The notes beneath the pieces were generated by a model. The model had not been told where the DNA came from. It saw only the letters and a program-made list of their open reading frames with translations, and made no database searches. 6,184 bases of DNA. Source: an uncultured Collinsella sp. (GTDB lineage Bacteria > Actinomycetota > Coriobacteriia > Coriobacteriales > Coriobacteriaceae). Every line of letters starts with the position of its first letter. Position 1 is the first letter of the stretch. Positions 1 through 6,160 of the stretch are shown in pieces. Location: contig CALKBB010000200.1 in the NCBI GenBank assembly GCA_937989795.1, positions 1-6,184 of the forward strand, in the 5' to 3' direction. Made by a program: the position numbers and the translations under genes.

Positions 1-90
1 CGTACCCGTGTGGACAAAGGGCCTGTGAGGGGGCGGCTTTCCTGCGAATCGGTGGGGCGTCCCGTTCTCCGGGTGACTGCGGCCTGATAC

Positions 91-130
91 GGACAGAGCT
101 GTAACTTTTCAGGTTACAGCTCTGTCCTTT
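91..130. terminator. Strong hairpin beyond the GH3 stop, probable terminator
   Basis: A perfect 15-bp inverted repeat pairs bases 91-105 with 113-127 across a 7-base loop. It lies 17 bases past the minus-strand GH3 stop codon. On the plus strand the stem is followed by only three T (128-130). On the minus strand no T-run follows. It may therefore end a plus-strand transcript entering from the left, or act in both directions between convergent genes. The stem is too long and perfect to be chance, but its direction is not settled by the sequence. Confidence 0.6.
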
Positions 131-144
131 AATGGGAGCGGGGA

Positions 145-573
145 TCAGTCCGTCAGCGTCAGTTTCACCTTTTTGTCCTTTACGAGGATGAAGTAGTCGC
201 CCGGTTCGAGGAACCGGTTGCCGTTGCCGTCCGTGAAACTCAAATCCTTTTCGGGGTCGATCTCGAACCGGAACGTGCGGGTCTCGCCGCGGCGGATCGG
301 CTGTTTCTCGAAGTGTTTCAACTCCCTGACGGGGCGTGAGATGCGGCACACAGGGTCCGATATGAACCAGTGAACCGTCTCGGCGCCGTCCATGTCGCCC
401 GTGTTGGTCACGGAGACCTCGACCGTCACCTTTTCCCCGCGGCGCAGCGTGGTTGCCGACGGGCGCAGGTCGCCGTATTCGAACGTCGTATAGCTCAGTC
501 CGTAGCCGAACGGGTACATCGGTTCGGTGCCCGCCCGATCGTATCCTCTGTATCCAACGAAGACGCCTTCGTC
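145..573 (-). CDS. GH3 beta-glucosidase, C-terminal Fn3-like fragment (5'-truncated)
   Basis: This is the last ~142 residues of a glycoside hydrolase family 3 enzyme of the beta-glucosidase/beta-xylosidase type, which cleaves terminal beta-linked sugars from oligosaccharides. What is visible begins with EGVFVGYRGYD, followed by YPFGYGLSYTTFEYG; both are hallmarks of the end of the GH3 alpha/beta sandwich. Next comes a fibronectin-III-like domain with VTNTGDMDGAE, SRPVRELKHFEK and a closing LEPGDYFILV. The TGA stop is at 147-145. The N-terminal TIM barrel, which carries the nucleophile Asp, and most of the second domain are missing. The open frame continues upstream to base 777 but there reads antisense through rho and is not GH3. 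Base composition and motif style suggest Bacteroidota, unlike the rest of the window. As it stands the fragment cannot be a working enzyme. Family assignment is secure; substrate is unknown. Confidence 0.88.
   Translation of the reverse strand, partial: DEGVFVGYRGYDRAGTEPMYPFGYGLSYTTFEYGDLRPSATTLRRGEKVTVEVSVTNTGDMDGAETVHWFISDPVCRISRPVRELKHFEKQPIRRGETRTFRFEIDPEKDLSFTDGNGNRFLEPGDYFILVKDKKVKLTLTD
557..572. other. Chimeric junction at a short palindrome
   Basis: Bases 557-562 (ACGAAG) pair with 567-572 (CTTCGT) around the four bases ACGC. Left of this point the minus strand encodes GH3 residues (EGVFVGYR). Right of it the plus strand encodes Rho residues (DAFVPAYLIR). The palindromic stretch fits both proteins, so the exact breakpoint cannot be placed within roughly 557-573. 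Both genes lose their 5' ends here, facing each other head to head. This is what an assembler produces by joining two genomes through a short shared word. I infer an artefact rather than a biological rearrangement. Confidence 0.8.
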
Positions 574-1608
574 CCCGCTTACCTCATTCGCTCCGCACGC
601 CTGCGCACGGGCGATGTCATCGAGGGTTCGCTGCGCCCCTCGCGCGGCGGCGACAAGCGAGCCGGCCTCGCCAAGATCACGACCGTTAACGGCATGGATC
701 CCGAGCAGATCCGCAACCGCCCCAAGTTCGGCGACCTTACCCCGGTCTATCCCAACGAGCCGCTGCGTTTGGAGCACGGCAAGGACTCCATTACCGGTCG
801 CGCTATCGATATCGTGTCACCGATCGGCAAGGGCCAGCGTGGCCTGATCGTGTCGCCGCCCAAGGCCGGCAAGACAACGATCCTTAAGAAGATCTGCCAG
901 TCCATCTCGATCAACAACCCCGAGGTGCACCTCATCTGCCTACTCGTCGACGAGCGCCCCGAAGAGGTCACCGATATGCAGCGCTCCATCAAGGGCGAGG
1001 TCGTGGCCTCGACCTTCGATATGCCTGCCGAGAACCACACCCGCGTGGCCGAGCTCGTCATCGAACGCGCCAAGCGCATTGTGGAGCTGGGCGGCGATGT
1101 CGTGGTGGTGCTCGACTCCATCACGCGTCTTGCCCGCGCCTACAACCTGGCGGCACCCGCCTCGGGTCGTATCCTTTCGGGCGGCGTCGATTCGGCAGCT
1201 CTCTATCCGCCCAAGCGTTTCCTGGGTGCAGCCCGCAATATCGAAAACGGCGGCTCGCTCACCATCCTCGCCTCCGCCCTTATCGACACCGGCTCCAAGA
1301 TGGATGAGGTCATCTTTGAGGAGTTCAAGGGCACCGGCAACATGGAGCTCAAGCTCGACCGCGATCTTGCCGATCGCCGCATCTTCCCGGCCATCGACCC
1401 CGTTGCCTCCGGTACGCGCAACGAGGACCTGCTGGTCGACGAGCAGATGCGCCCGTTTGTCTTCGGCCTGCGTCGCATTCTCGCCGGTATGAACAACACC
1501 GAGCGCGCGGCGGCGTCGTTTATTAAGGGTCTTAAGGGCACCAACACCAACCAGGAGTTCCTGGTGCGTTCGGCCAAAAAGCACAGCGACTACGAGCAGA
1601 CGTTTTAG
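559..1608 (+). CDS. rho: Transcription termination factor Rho (5'-truncated)
   Basis: Rho is a hexameric RNA-dependent ATPase that loads on untranslated RNA and releases RNA polymerase. The 349 residues here begin inside the cold-shock-like primary RNA-binding domain (DAFVPAYLIRSARLRTGDVI). They then contain the full ATPase domain. Walker A is PPKAGKTT at 856-879. DERPEEVTD, with the catalytic Glu, starts at 949. Walker B is DVVVVLDS at 1096-1119. The SITRLARAYN and GGVDSAALYPPKRF stretches follow. The Q-loop region is ALIDTGSKMDEVIFEEFKGT, and the R-loop region ends in DRRIFPAID. The C-terminal GLKGTNTNQEFL is also typical. The start codon, the N-terminal helical part and any actinobacterial N-terminal extension are missing because of the junction at 557-573. 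Codons upstream of 556 in this frame are GH3 antisense and do not belong. A strong intrinsic terminator follows, with no second gene in the unit. Identity is certain; the original full length is unknown. Confidence 0.95.
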   Translation, partial: EDAFVPAYLIRSARLRTGDVIEGSLRPSRGGDKRAGLAKITTVNGMDPEQIRNRPKFGDLTPVYPNEPLRLEHGKDSITGRAIDIVSPIGKGQRGLIVSPPKAGKTTILKKICQSISINNPEVHLICLLVDERPEEVTDMQRSIKGEVVASTFDMPAENHTRVAELVIERAKRIVELGGDVVVVLDSITRLARAYNLAAPASGRILSGGVDSAALYPPKRFLGAARNIENGGSLTILASALIDTGSKMDEVIFEEFKGTGNMELKLDRDLADRRIFPAIDPVASGTRNEDLLVDEQMRPFVFGLRRILAGMNNTERAAASFIKGLKGTNTNQEFLVRSAKKHSDYEQTF

Positions 1609-1649
1609 ACCAAAAGCCGCACGCTATATCGCCATAAGAACGGGCAATC

Positions 1650-1680
1650 GGGCCGGGGTTTATGCCCCGGCCCTTTCTTT
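1650..1680 (+). terminator. Intrinsic terminator of rho
   Basis: A perfect 9-bp GC-only stem (1650-1658 with 1665-1673) has a 6-base loop and is followed by TTTCTTT (1674-1680). It starts 42 bases past the rho stop codon on the same strand. This is a classic factor-independent terminator, so the rho gene's own transcript does not depend on Rho to end. Confidence 0.9.
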
Positions 1681-1757
1681 ACGGCGCCACTCGGCAACAT
1701 TTTTTGACCTTATGACCGACAAGCAGCAGTTTTCGAGCCATAATCCTGCCTCATCGC

Positions 1758-1786
1758 TTGCAATCGGAGGGTCGGTTTCGCATAAT
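1758..1786 (+). promoter_or_regulatory. Candidate sigma-A-type promoter of the membrane operon
   Basis: TTGCAA at 1758-1763 and CATAAT at 1781-1786 are separated by exactly 17 bases. They would start transcription near 1793 and leave a leader of about 130 bases. The surrounding 1690-1800 stretch is clearly more AT-rich than the genes. A second, weaker pair lies just upstream: CCGACA at 1716-1721 and CATAAT at 1739-1744, also with a 17-base spacer. No operator is obvious. The remainder of 1681-1923 shows only a small 5-bp hairpin (1844-1857) and nothing I recognise as a riboswitch. Confidence 0.45.
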
Positions 1787-1912
1787 AACTTTTAAGCTTC
1801 GCGACGGAAAACGCAGATGAAACGAACTATATACCGTTGCTTTGGGACGCATGTCCCGCTTCATCTTCTCTCGCGCAGCCAACTGAATGATGCGATTTGG
1901 GTGCTGGAAGAT

Positions 1913-1918
1913 GGGGAG
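1913..1918 (+). promoter_or_regulatory. Ribosome binding site that sets the start at 1924
   Basis: GGGGAG lies five bases before ATG 1924. The longer in-frame alternative, TTG at 1897, has no purine-rich site at a usable distance. ATG 1924 is therefore chosen. Confidence 0.75.
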
Positions 1919-1923
1919 AGCTC

Positions 1924-3375
1924 ATGGCTTCTTCTGATGCAACACAACGAGCAGTCCTTGCCGGACTTTCCTCCGGGATCGGCCTTGCCGCCCCCGTGGT
2001 GATGTATGCCGCGACGTTGCCGTTCTCGTCGGTCAACGAGACGGTTGTCGCGGGCGCGGTTCCCTTCGCCGTTGGTGCGGTGGCGGGCGTGGGCATCTAC
2101 GCAGCCTCGCTGGGCATCTCCGAGTATCGTGCCGAGCACGATGGCCGCCTGTTTGAGCCCGATGCCGTGGGCGGCGCCGCTCAGTTTGGCCGGACCCACA
2201 ACGAGTTCAAGACCGCCTCGATTCCCGCACAGCAGCAGGGGGCGGCGCCTCAGCCTGCGGCTCCGGCTGATCAGGCCAATGCCGCACAGCCTTCTTCCGC
2301 ATTTCTCTCCGGCCTGACCGGTGCGTTCCAGCGCCGTCACGCCGACGATGGCGTTCCCACCATCGCGCGCGCGGCTAACGCCATGGATGAGGCCGAGGCC
2401 TGGTCTATGATCGACAGCATGCTCGATGACGATTCCCCGGTCAGCTGCGATCCCGTGCGTTCGCGCGATGTCTACCAGGTCGCAATCGATGAGCTCACCA
2501 ACGGTGGAAAGACCGGTTCTTACAATCGCGATGACATTGCCGCTGCCGCACGCGCCGTCTCGGGCTCTCACGCCGCCCCTGCGGGTAGTACCGCAGCCTT
2601 CGTGGCGCTTGTGGCCAACGCCGCCAACAATGCCGCCTATAGCGGCGCGTCGTCGGCTGCGTACGCCTCTGCCGCGTCGGCTGCTTCGGCCGGCCAACAG
2701 AGCGCAGCTCAGGCGGCTCCTGTCGCCGACCCCTTTGCCGATGAGCCCCTGGCTGTCGACGAGGAGACCATTGCCGCTCGCCGAGCTGCCGAAAGCTCGC
2801 TTTGGGGCGTTTCGGCCCAAATGCAGGCCGCGGAGGCGGCGCCGTACAACGCCAAGCTCGCCAGCATGCCCATCATTTCCGATGCCAAGGGTGTGGACCT
2901 CGCCGATCTGGACGAGCCCGCCGCCATCACTGCCTCTATCGATGCCCAGGATCGCGCGGATACCGACAGTCTCCCCGATGCCTCCCTCGAGGAAGATGTC
3001 CCCATGGCCGATTATTCGGGCCACGAGGACATGTGGGCCGCCGCTATGGCGATCATGGCCGAGGCTGCCGAGCCCGCCCCCGTGGCGGTGCCTGCGCCTG
3101 CAGCCTCACCTGTGTCGGCTGCTCCCGTCTATGTCGGCCGCCACAGTTCCGTGCTTCCCGAGGATACCGCGCGTATCTCGCGCGAGGGTATCGAGCGCGC
3201 CGAGGCTATCGCTGCCGGCGTTATGGAAAACCGTCGTCATGAGCGCGTCAATCAGATTCTCGAGGAAGAAATCAACCGTCTGCAGTCTGCGGCCGTCAAG
3301 CGCACGGGTCGTGCCTATCTGAGCGTTATCGAGGGCGGTACCGCCAGCTTTACGCCGCTGCGCGCGGAGGCATAA
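1924..3375 (+). CDS. Uncharacterised bitopic/two-helix membrane protein with Ala/Asp-rich linker
   Basis: I do not recognise this 483-residue protein. Two hydrophobic helices lie at about residues 11-33 and 41-64, with a very short turn between them, which puts both ends on the same side. A basic/acidic stretch (SEYRAEHDGRLFEPD) follows. The middle is an Ala/Pro/Asp/Ser-rich, probably disordered region. It holds two more structured acidic patches. One is at about 147-200 (EAWSMIDSMLDDD, then RDVYQVAIDELTNGG). The other is at about 363-381 (YSGHEDMWAAAMAIMAEA). Residues 402-483 form a charged tail: PEDTARISREGIERAEAI, then a likely helix or coiled coil (HERVNQILEEEINRLQ), ending in GRAYLSVIEGG. 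There is no signal peptide cleavage motif, enzyme motif or known domain that I can name. The start is ATG 1924, backed by GGGGAG. It sits seven bases before a VanZ-family gene, suggesting cotranscription. A membrane-anchored scaffold or cell-envelope factor is a guess only. Confidence 0.85.
   Translation: MASSDATQRAVLAGLSSGIGLAAPVVMYAATLPFSSVNETVVAGAVPFAVGAVAGVGIYAASLGISEYRAEHDGRLFEPDAVGGAAQFGRTHNEFKTASIPAQQQGAAPQPAAPADQANAAQPSSAFLSGLTGAFQRRHADDGVPTIARAANAMDEAEAWSMIDSMLDDDSPVSCDPVRSRDVYQVAIDELTNGGKTGSYNRDDIAAAARAVSGSHAAPAGSTAAFVALVANAANNAAYSGASSAAYASAASAASAGQQSAAQAAPVADPFADEPLAVDEETIAARRAAESSLWGVSAQMQAAEAAPYNAKLASMPIISDAKGVDLADLDEPAAITASIDAQDRADTDSLPDASLEEDVPMADYSGHEDMWAAAMAIMAEAAEPAPVAVPAPAASPVSAAPVYVGRHSSVLPEDTARISREGIERAEAIAAGVMENRRHERVNQILEEEINRLQSAAVKRTGRAYLSVIEGGTASFTPLRAEA
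3366..3370 (+). promoter_or_regulatory. Ribosome binding site of the VanZ-like gene, inside the upstream gene
   Basis: GGAGG lies within the last codons of the preceding gene, 12 bases before ATG 3383. This is longer than the usual 5-9 base spacing. No better site is present, so initiation may partly rely on ribosomes finishing the upstream gene at 3375. Confidence 0.5.
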
Positions 3376-3382
3376 TTGCCGC

Positions 3383-3832
3383 ATGGTTAAGGTCGATCGA
3401 AAATGGGCGCTTGCCGCCTGCGCCATGGTGCTCGTCATTTGGGGCAATTCGCTGGTTCCCGGTACGGGCTCTGGTTCGTTGAGCCTGTCGATTATGGAAT
3501 CCATTCGCGGCTTTTTGCAGACCCTGGGGCTTCCATACGAGTGGGTGACCAACTTCGTCGTGCGCAAGTGCGCTCATTTTACCGAGTACATGGTGCTTGG
3601 CATCTTGGCGACGCACGCCTTTGACCTCGAAGGCCGGCGTACGTTTGATGTGTTGCTGCCCACGGCGGTGTTCTTGCTGCTTGTCCCCTCTATCGACGAG
3701 ACGATCCAGCTATTTGTGCCCGGTCGCGCCGGCATGATTACCGATGTGATGATCGACTGCTGCGGGGCGACGACAGGCGTCGTACTCCGATATCTCTTAC
3801 GGTCGCTGATGTACACCAAAAAGGCCGCCTAG
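3383..3832 (+). CDS. VanZ-family integral membrane protein
   Basis: A 149-residue protein with four predicted membrane helices (about 8-24, 66-80, 90-110, 119-140). It carries the VanZ-like family motifs in the usual order. NSLVPG (22-27) closes helix one. RKCAHFTEYMVLG (61-73) is the conserved K-H-E-Y segment. DETIQLFVPGR (105-115) is followed by ITDVMIDCCGA (119-129), the conserved D-E-Q...D-D pattern. VanZ of enterococcal Tn1546 raises teicoplanin resistance by an unclear mechanism. Most chromosomal family members, including this one, have no proven function and no link here to van genes. Length is normal for a single-domain member. It is the second gene of an operon with the membrane protein at 1924-3375. 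Its last three sense codons and stop lie inside the terminator stem at 3821-3860. Confidence 0.9.
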   Translation: MVKVDRKWALAACAMVLVIWGNSLVPGTGSGSLSLSIMESIRGFLQTLGLPYEWVTNFVVRKCAHFTEYMVLGILATHAFDLEGRRTFDVLLPTAVFLLLVPSIDETIQLFVPGRAGMITDVMIDCCGATTGVVLRYLLRSLMYTKKAA

Positions 3833-3865
3833 GACGTTTTGCTTGGTCCTAGGCGGCCTTGTGCG
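3816..3865. terminator. Bidirectional terminator between convergent genes
   Basis: A perfect 15-bp stem pairs 3821-3835 with 3846-3860 around a 10-base loop. On the minus strand it is followed by a run of five T (complement of 3818-3822), giving a good terminator for the kinase gene, which stops at 3947. On the plus strand the following bases are only modestly T-rich (TTGTGCGTTT). The TAG stop of the VanZ-like gene (3830-3832) lies in the left arm, so ribosomes ending there would compete with hairpin formation on the plus-strand transcript. Confidence 0.85.
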
Positions 3866-3946
3866 TTTGAGGGCCTCTGCGGGGCGTGACGGCGTTTTCC
3901 GGGCGTTTTGCGAGTTTGGCTACGCTGCGCCCCGCTGATGTGTCCT

Positions 3947-4837
3947 TTACTGGAGCGCCTGGGCGCCAAGGGCCAGACAACCCATGATGCCCTGCTTGCC
4001 CTCAAGGCTGTTATTGACAATGTAGGTTTCGATGTCGTTGACCTCGGGCGTGACGATATAGCCGTTGAGCATCTCGGCGCACTTTTTGCGTGCGAGCGGC
4101 ACGATGGGGGTGTGGTCGGCCACGCCGCCGCCGATGATGATCTTTTGCGGCGCGTAGCACAGCGTGTAGGTCATGAGCGCCTGTGCCAGGTAGCCTGCGA
4201 GCAGGTCCATGGCCTCCGGATCTTCGGCCATGTCTCCGGCGCTCTTGCCATTCCAGCGCTTTTTAACGCCGGGGCCGGCGATGAGGCCCTCGAGGCAGTT
4301 GTCGTGGAAGGGGCAGGCGCTATGCTCGCCGATGGTGTCGCGCGGATCGCGCGTGACCAGGATATGGCCGGCTTCGGGATGCATCATACCGTGCACGAGC
4401 TGGCCGCCCGAGAGCACGCCGGCGCCCACGCCGGTGCCGATGGTCAGGTAGACCACGTCGGTGAGGCCCTGGGCGCAACCGAAGGTGACCTCGCCCAAGC
4501 AGGCGACGTTGACGTCGGTGTCGTAGCCACAGGGAATATTGAGCTCGTTTTGAATGGTGCCCAGCAGATCAAAGTAGCGCCATGCCGTTTTGGGCGTCTC
4601 CAGGATCTTGCCGTATTGGGGCGAGGCAGGGTTGACTGCCGTGGGGCCAAAGGCGCCAATGCCCAGCGCGGCGATGCCCTTGTCGGCAAACCATGCGTTG
4701 ACGGCCTCAACGGTCTCCTGCGGGGTCGTGGTCGCGATCTGCTCGCGCTCTAGGACCGTACCGTCCGCATAGCCCGTGGCGCAGACCATCTTGGTGCCGC
4801 CAGCCTCGAGCGCTCCGATAAGCTGCTGCTCTGCCAT
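3947..4837 (-). CDS. ROK-family sugar kinase, probable fructokinase
   Basis: A cytoplasmic ATP-dependent hexose kinase of 296 residues, normal for the ROK family. The nucleotide-binding loop EAGGTK is at 11-16. GIGAFGP at 59-65 and YGKILETPKTAWRYFDLLGT at 75-94 match the fructokinase subgroup (compare B. subtilis YdhR/GmuE and ScrK types). DTDVN (106-110) contains the catalytic base, Asp108. GTGVGAG (134-140) is the second phosphate loop. HPEAGH followed by CPFHDNC supplies the subgroup's probable zinc ligands, His158, Cys175, His178 and Cys181. IIIGGGV (233-239) is the adenosine motif. It would make fructose 6-phosphate from fructose, though mannose or glucose activity cannot be excluded. 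The start is ATG 4837-4835, preceded by GAGAGGAA. It has its own promoter region and is insulated from its neighbours by terminators on both sides, so it is probably monocistronic. No transporter or sucrose hydrolase is in view. Confidence 0.9.
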   Translation of the reverse strand: MAEQQLIGALEAGGTKMVCATGYADGTVLEREQIATTTPQETVEAVNAWFADKGIAALGIGAFGPTAVNPASPQYGKILETPKTAWRYFDLLGTIQNELNIPCGYDTDVNVACLGEVTFGCAQGLTDVVYLTIGTGVGAGVLSGGQLVHGMMHPEAGHILVTRDPRDTIGEHSACPFHDNCLEGLIAGPGVKKRWNGKSAGDMAEDPEAMDLLAGYLAQALMTYTLCYAPQKIIIGGGVADHTPIVPLARKKCAEMLNGYIVTPEVNDIETYIVNNSLEGKQGIMGCLALGAQALQ

Positions 4838-4875
4838 AGTATTCCTCTCTCTGGGACGAGTTGCTCCGTGACTAA

Positions 4876-4904
4876 AGTATAGAGCTCTAAACCATTTAAG
4901 AAAG
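4876..4904 (-). promoter_or_regulatory. Candidate promoter of the sugar kinase
   Basis: On the minus strand TATACT (complement of 4876-4881) is a five-of-six match to a -10 box, about 40 bases before the kinase start. The sequence 17 bases upstream (complement of 4899-4904, CTTTCT) is a poor -35 box. A weak -35 would fit a promoter that needs an activator or is tightly controlled. Confidence 0.4.
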
Positions 4905-4910
4905 CGCTAT
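4880..4910. promoter_or_regulatory. Operator-like palindromes over the kinase promoter
   Basis: A perfect 10-base palindrome TAGAGCTCTA (4880-4889) overlaps the -10 box. A second imperfect one, AAAGCGCTAT (4901-4910), is centred on CG at the -35 position. The second resembles the GAAAGCGCTTTC core typical of LacI/GalR-family operators, which often control sugar kinases. The sites are seen in the sequence; their role as operators is inference. Confidence 0.25.
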
Positions 4911-4953
4911 AAAAAGAAGCCTCGCAACGCGGCGGGCGGTGCGAGGCTTCTTT
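4911..4953 (-). terminator. Intrinsic terminator of the aminotransferase gene
   Basis: A perfect 14-bp stem (4913-4926 with 4940-4953) closes a 13-base GC-rich loop. The minus-strand transcript then reads TTTTTATA. It begins 26 bases past the aminotransferase stop and separates that gene from the kinase promoter. The plus-strand side also reads TTTGGTTGCTTT, so some bidirectional action is possible. Confidence 0.85.
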
Positions 4954-4978
4954 GGTTGCTTTAGTTGCTGGGCCGTCC

Positions 4979-6160
4979 TTACCCGCGCGGCTTGATTTTA
5001 TCACGTAGCGATTTGAGGTTCTCCAGCGCCGCGTTAAGTGTCTCGTCTCGCTTGGCAAAGTGGAAACGAATCAGATGGTTGACGGGCTCGCGGAAGAAGC
5101 TCGAGCCGGGTACGGCGCCCACGCCCACCTTAGACGCGAGGTCCTCGCAGAATTTGAGGTCGCTATCATATCCAAACTCAGAGATGTCCATCATGACGTA
5201 GTAGGCGCCCTGTGGCACGTTGTGCTCAAGACCGAGACTGTCGAGCCCCTGGCAGAACAGGTCGCGCTTGGCGGTATAGTGGTCAAGGACCTCATCGTAA
5301 TAGCTGTCGTCGAAGTTGAGGGCGGTGACGACGGCTTCCTGCAGGGGAGCGGCGGCACCCACGGTGAGAAAGTCGTGGACCTTCTTGATGCGCTCGGTGA
5401 TCTGGGTCGGGGCAATGGTGTAGCCCAGACGCCAGCCGGTGATGGAGTACGTCTTAGACAGCGAGCTGCAGCTGATAGTGCGCTCGAACATGCCGGGCAG
5501 CGTGGCCATATAGACGTGCTCGTGGGGCGCGTAGACGATGTGCTCGTACACCTCGTCGGTGATGCAGTAGGCGTCGTGCTTTTTGCAGAGGTCGGCGATA
5601 AAGGTGAGCTCCTCGCGCGTAAAGACCTTGCCGCAAGGGTTGGAAGGGTTGCACAGGACAATCGCCTTGGGATCGTTATCACGGAAGGCCGCCTCGAGGA
5701 CCTCGCGATCGAATTCGAACGTGGGCGGGTTGAGCGGCACGTAGATGGGCTCGGCACCTGAGAGGATGGTATCGGCGCCGTAGTTCTCGTAGAACGGCGA
5801 GAAGATGACGACCTTGTCTCCGGGGTTCGTAACCGTCATCATGGCGGCCATCATGGCCTCGGTGGAGCCGCAGGTGACTACGATATTCTCGTTGGGGTTC
5901 ACCGGCATGCCCATAAAGTGCTCCTGTTTGGCAGCGAGCGCCTCGCGCATGGCCTGGGAGCCCCAGGTGATGGAGTACTGGTGATAGAGCGGCTTGGGGT
6001 CGGCGGCGATGGTGCTCAGGCTGTTGAGCAGCTGCGCCGGGGGATCGAAGTCAGGGAAACCCTGCGAGAGGTTGACGGCACCGTACTTATTGGAGATGCG
6101 TGTCATGCGGCGGATGACCGAATCGGTGAATGATGCCGTGCGATTGGAGAGTTCTTTCAT
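4979..6160 (-). CDS. PLP-dependent class I/II aminotransferase, kynurenine/methionine aminotransferase-like
   Basis: A cytoplasmic fold-type-I transaminase of 393 residues, complete and of standard length. VNLSQGFPDFDPP (29-41) and YHQYSITWGSQAMREAL (59-75) are typical of the kynurenine/glutamine/methionine aminotransferase branch. GSTEA (98-102) binds the cofactor phosphate. Tyr124 in SPFYENY stacks on PLP. NPSNPCGK (171-178) carries the Asn that contacts the ring. Asp202 in DEVYEH pairs with the pyridine nitrogen. Lys236 in SSLSKTYSITGWRLGY forms the Schiff base. Arg365 in LIRFHFAK binds the substrate carboxylate. All key residues are present, so it should be active. Substrate is uncertain: aromatic amino acids, methionine or a branched alternative. 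MalY/PatB-type C-S lyase is less likely given the N-terminal motifs. The start is ATG 6160-6158, with AAAGGA six bases upstream (complement of 6166-6171). The promoter lies beyond the window end. Confidence 0.92.
   Translation of the reverse strand: MKELSNRTASFTDSVIRRMTRISNKYGAVNLSQGFPDFDPPAQLLNSLSTIAADPKPLYHQYSITWGSQAMREALAAKQEHFMGMPVNPNENIVVTCGSTEAMMAAMMTVTNPGDKVVIFSPFYENYGADTILSGAEPIYVPLNPPTFEFDREVLEAAFRDNDPKAIVLCNPSNPCGKVFTREELTFIADLCKKHDAYCITDEVYEHIVYAPHEHVYMATLPGMFERTISCSSLSKTYSITGWRLGYTIAPTQITERIKKVHDFLTVGAAAPLQEAVVTALNFDDSYYDEVLDHYTAKRDLFCQGLDSLGLEHNVPQGAYYVMMDISEFGYDSDLKFCEDLASKVGVGAVPGSSFFREPVNHLIRFHFAKRDETLNAALENLKSLRDKIKPRG

Noticed and set aside
1..87. Open frame on the plus strand ending with TGA at 85-87, just before the hairpin.
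   Set aside because: Only 28 residues are visible, with no recognisable motif. Another plus frame and a minus frame are open as well, so a gene end cannot be claimed.
370..558. Continuous open frame that would extend Rho upstream to an ATG at 370.
   Set aside because: Those bases are antisense to clear GH3 coding sequence and the translated residues do not resemble any Rho N-terminus. The frame is open by chance in GC-rich DNA.
574..777. Minus-strand open frame extending the GH3 protein upstream to an ATG at 777.
   Set aside because: It is antisense to conserved Rho residues and shows no GH3 motif upstream of EGVFVGYR.
1817..2002. 61-codon open frame starting at ATG 1817.
   Set aside because: It has no convincing ribosome site, overlaps the start of the membrane-protein gene in another frame, and its residues past 1924 are a frame-shifted reading of that gene.
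2620..2730. Repetitive Ala-coding stretch with recurring GCGTCGGCTGC-like words.
   Set aside because: It is low-complexity coding sequence of the linker, with no regular repeat unit or spacing that would suggest a functional repeat array.
3383..3832. Possible glycopeptide resistance gene because of the VanZ family.
   Set aside because: There are no vanHAX, vanRS or vanY genes nearby, and chromosomal VanZ-like proteins are common in bacteria without such resistance.
3879..3935. Inverted repeat GCGGGGCG / CGCCCCGC and two copies of GGCGTTTT 11 bases apart, between the terminator and the kinase stop.
   Set aside because: The arms are 41 bases apart and purely GC, which is easily chance here. 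A better terminator for the kinase is already present at 3821-3860.
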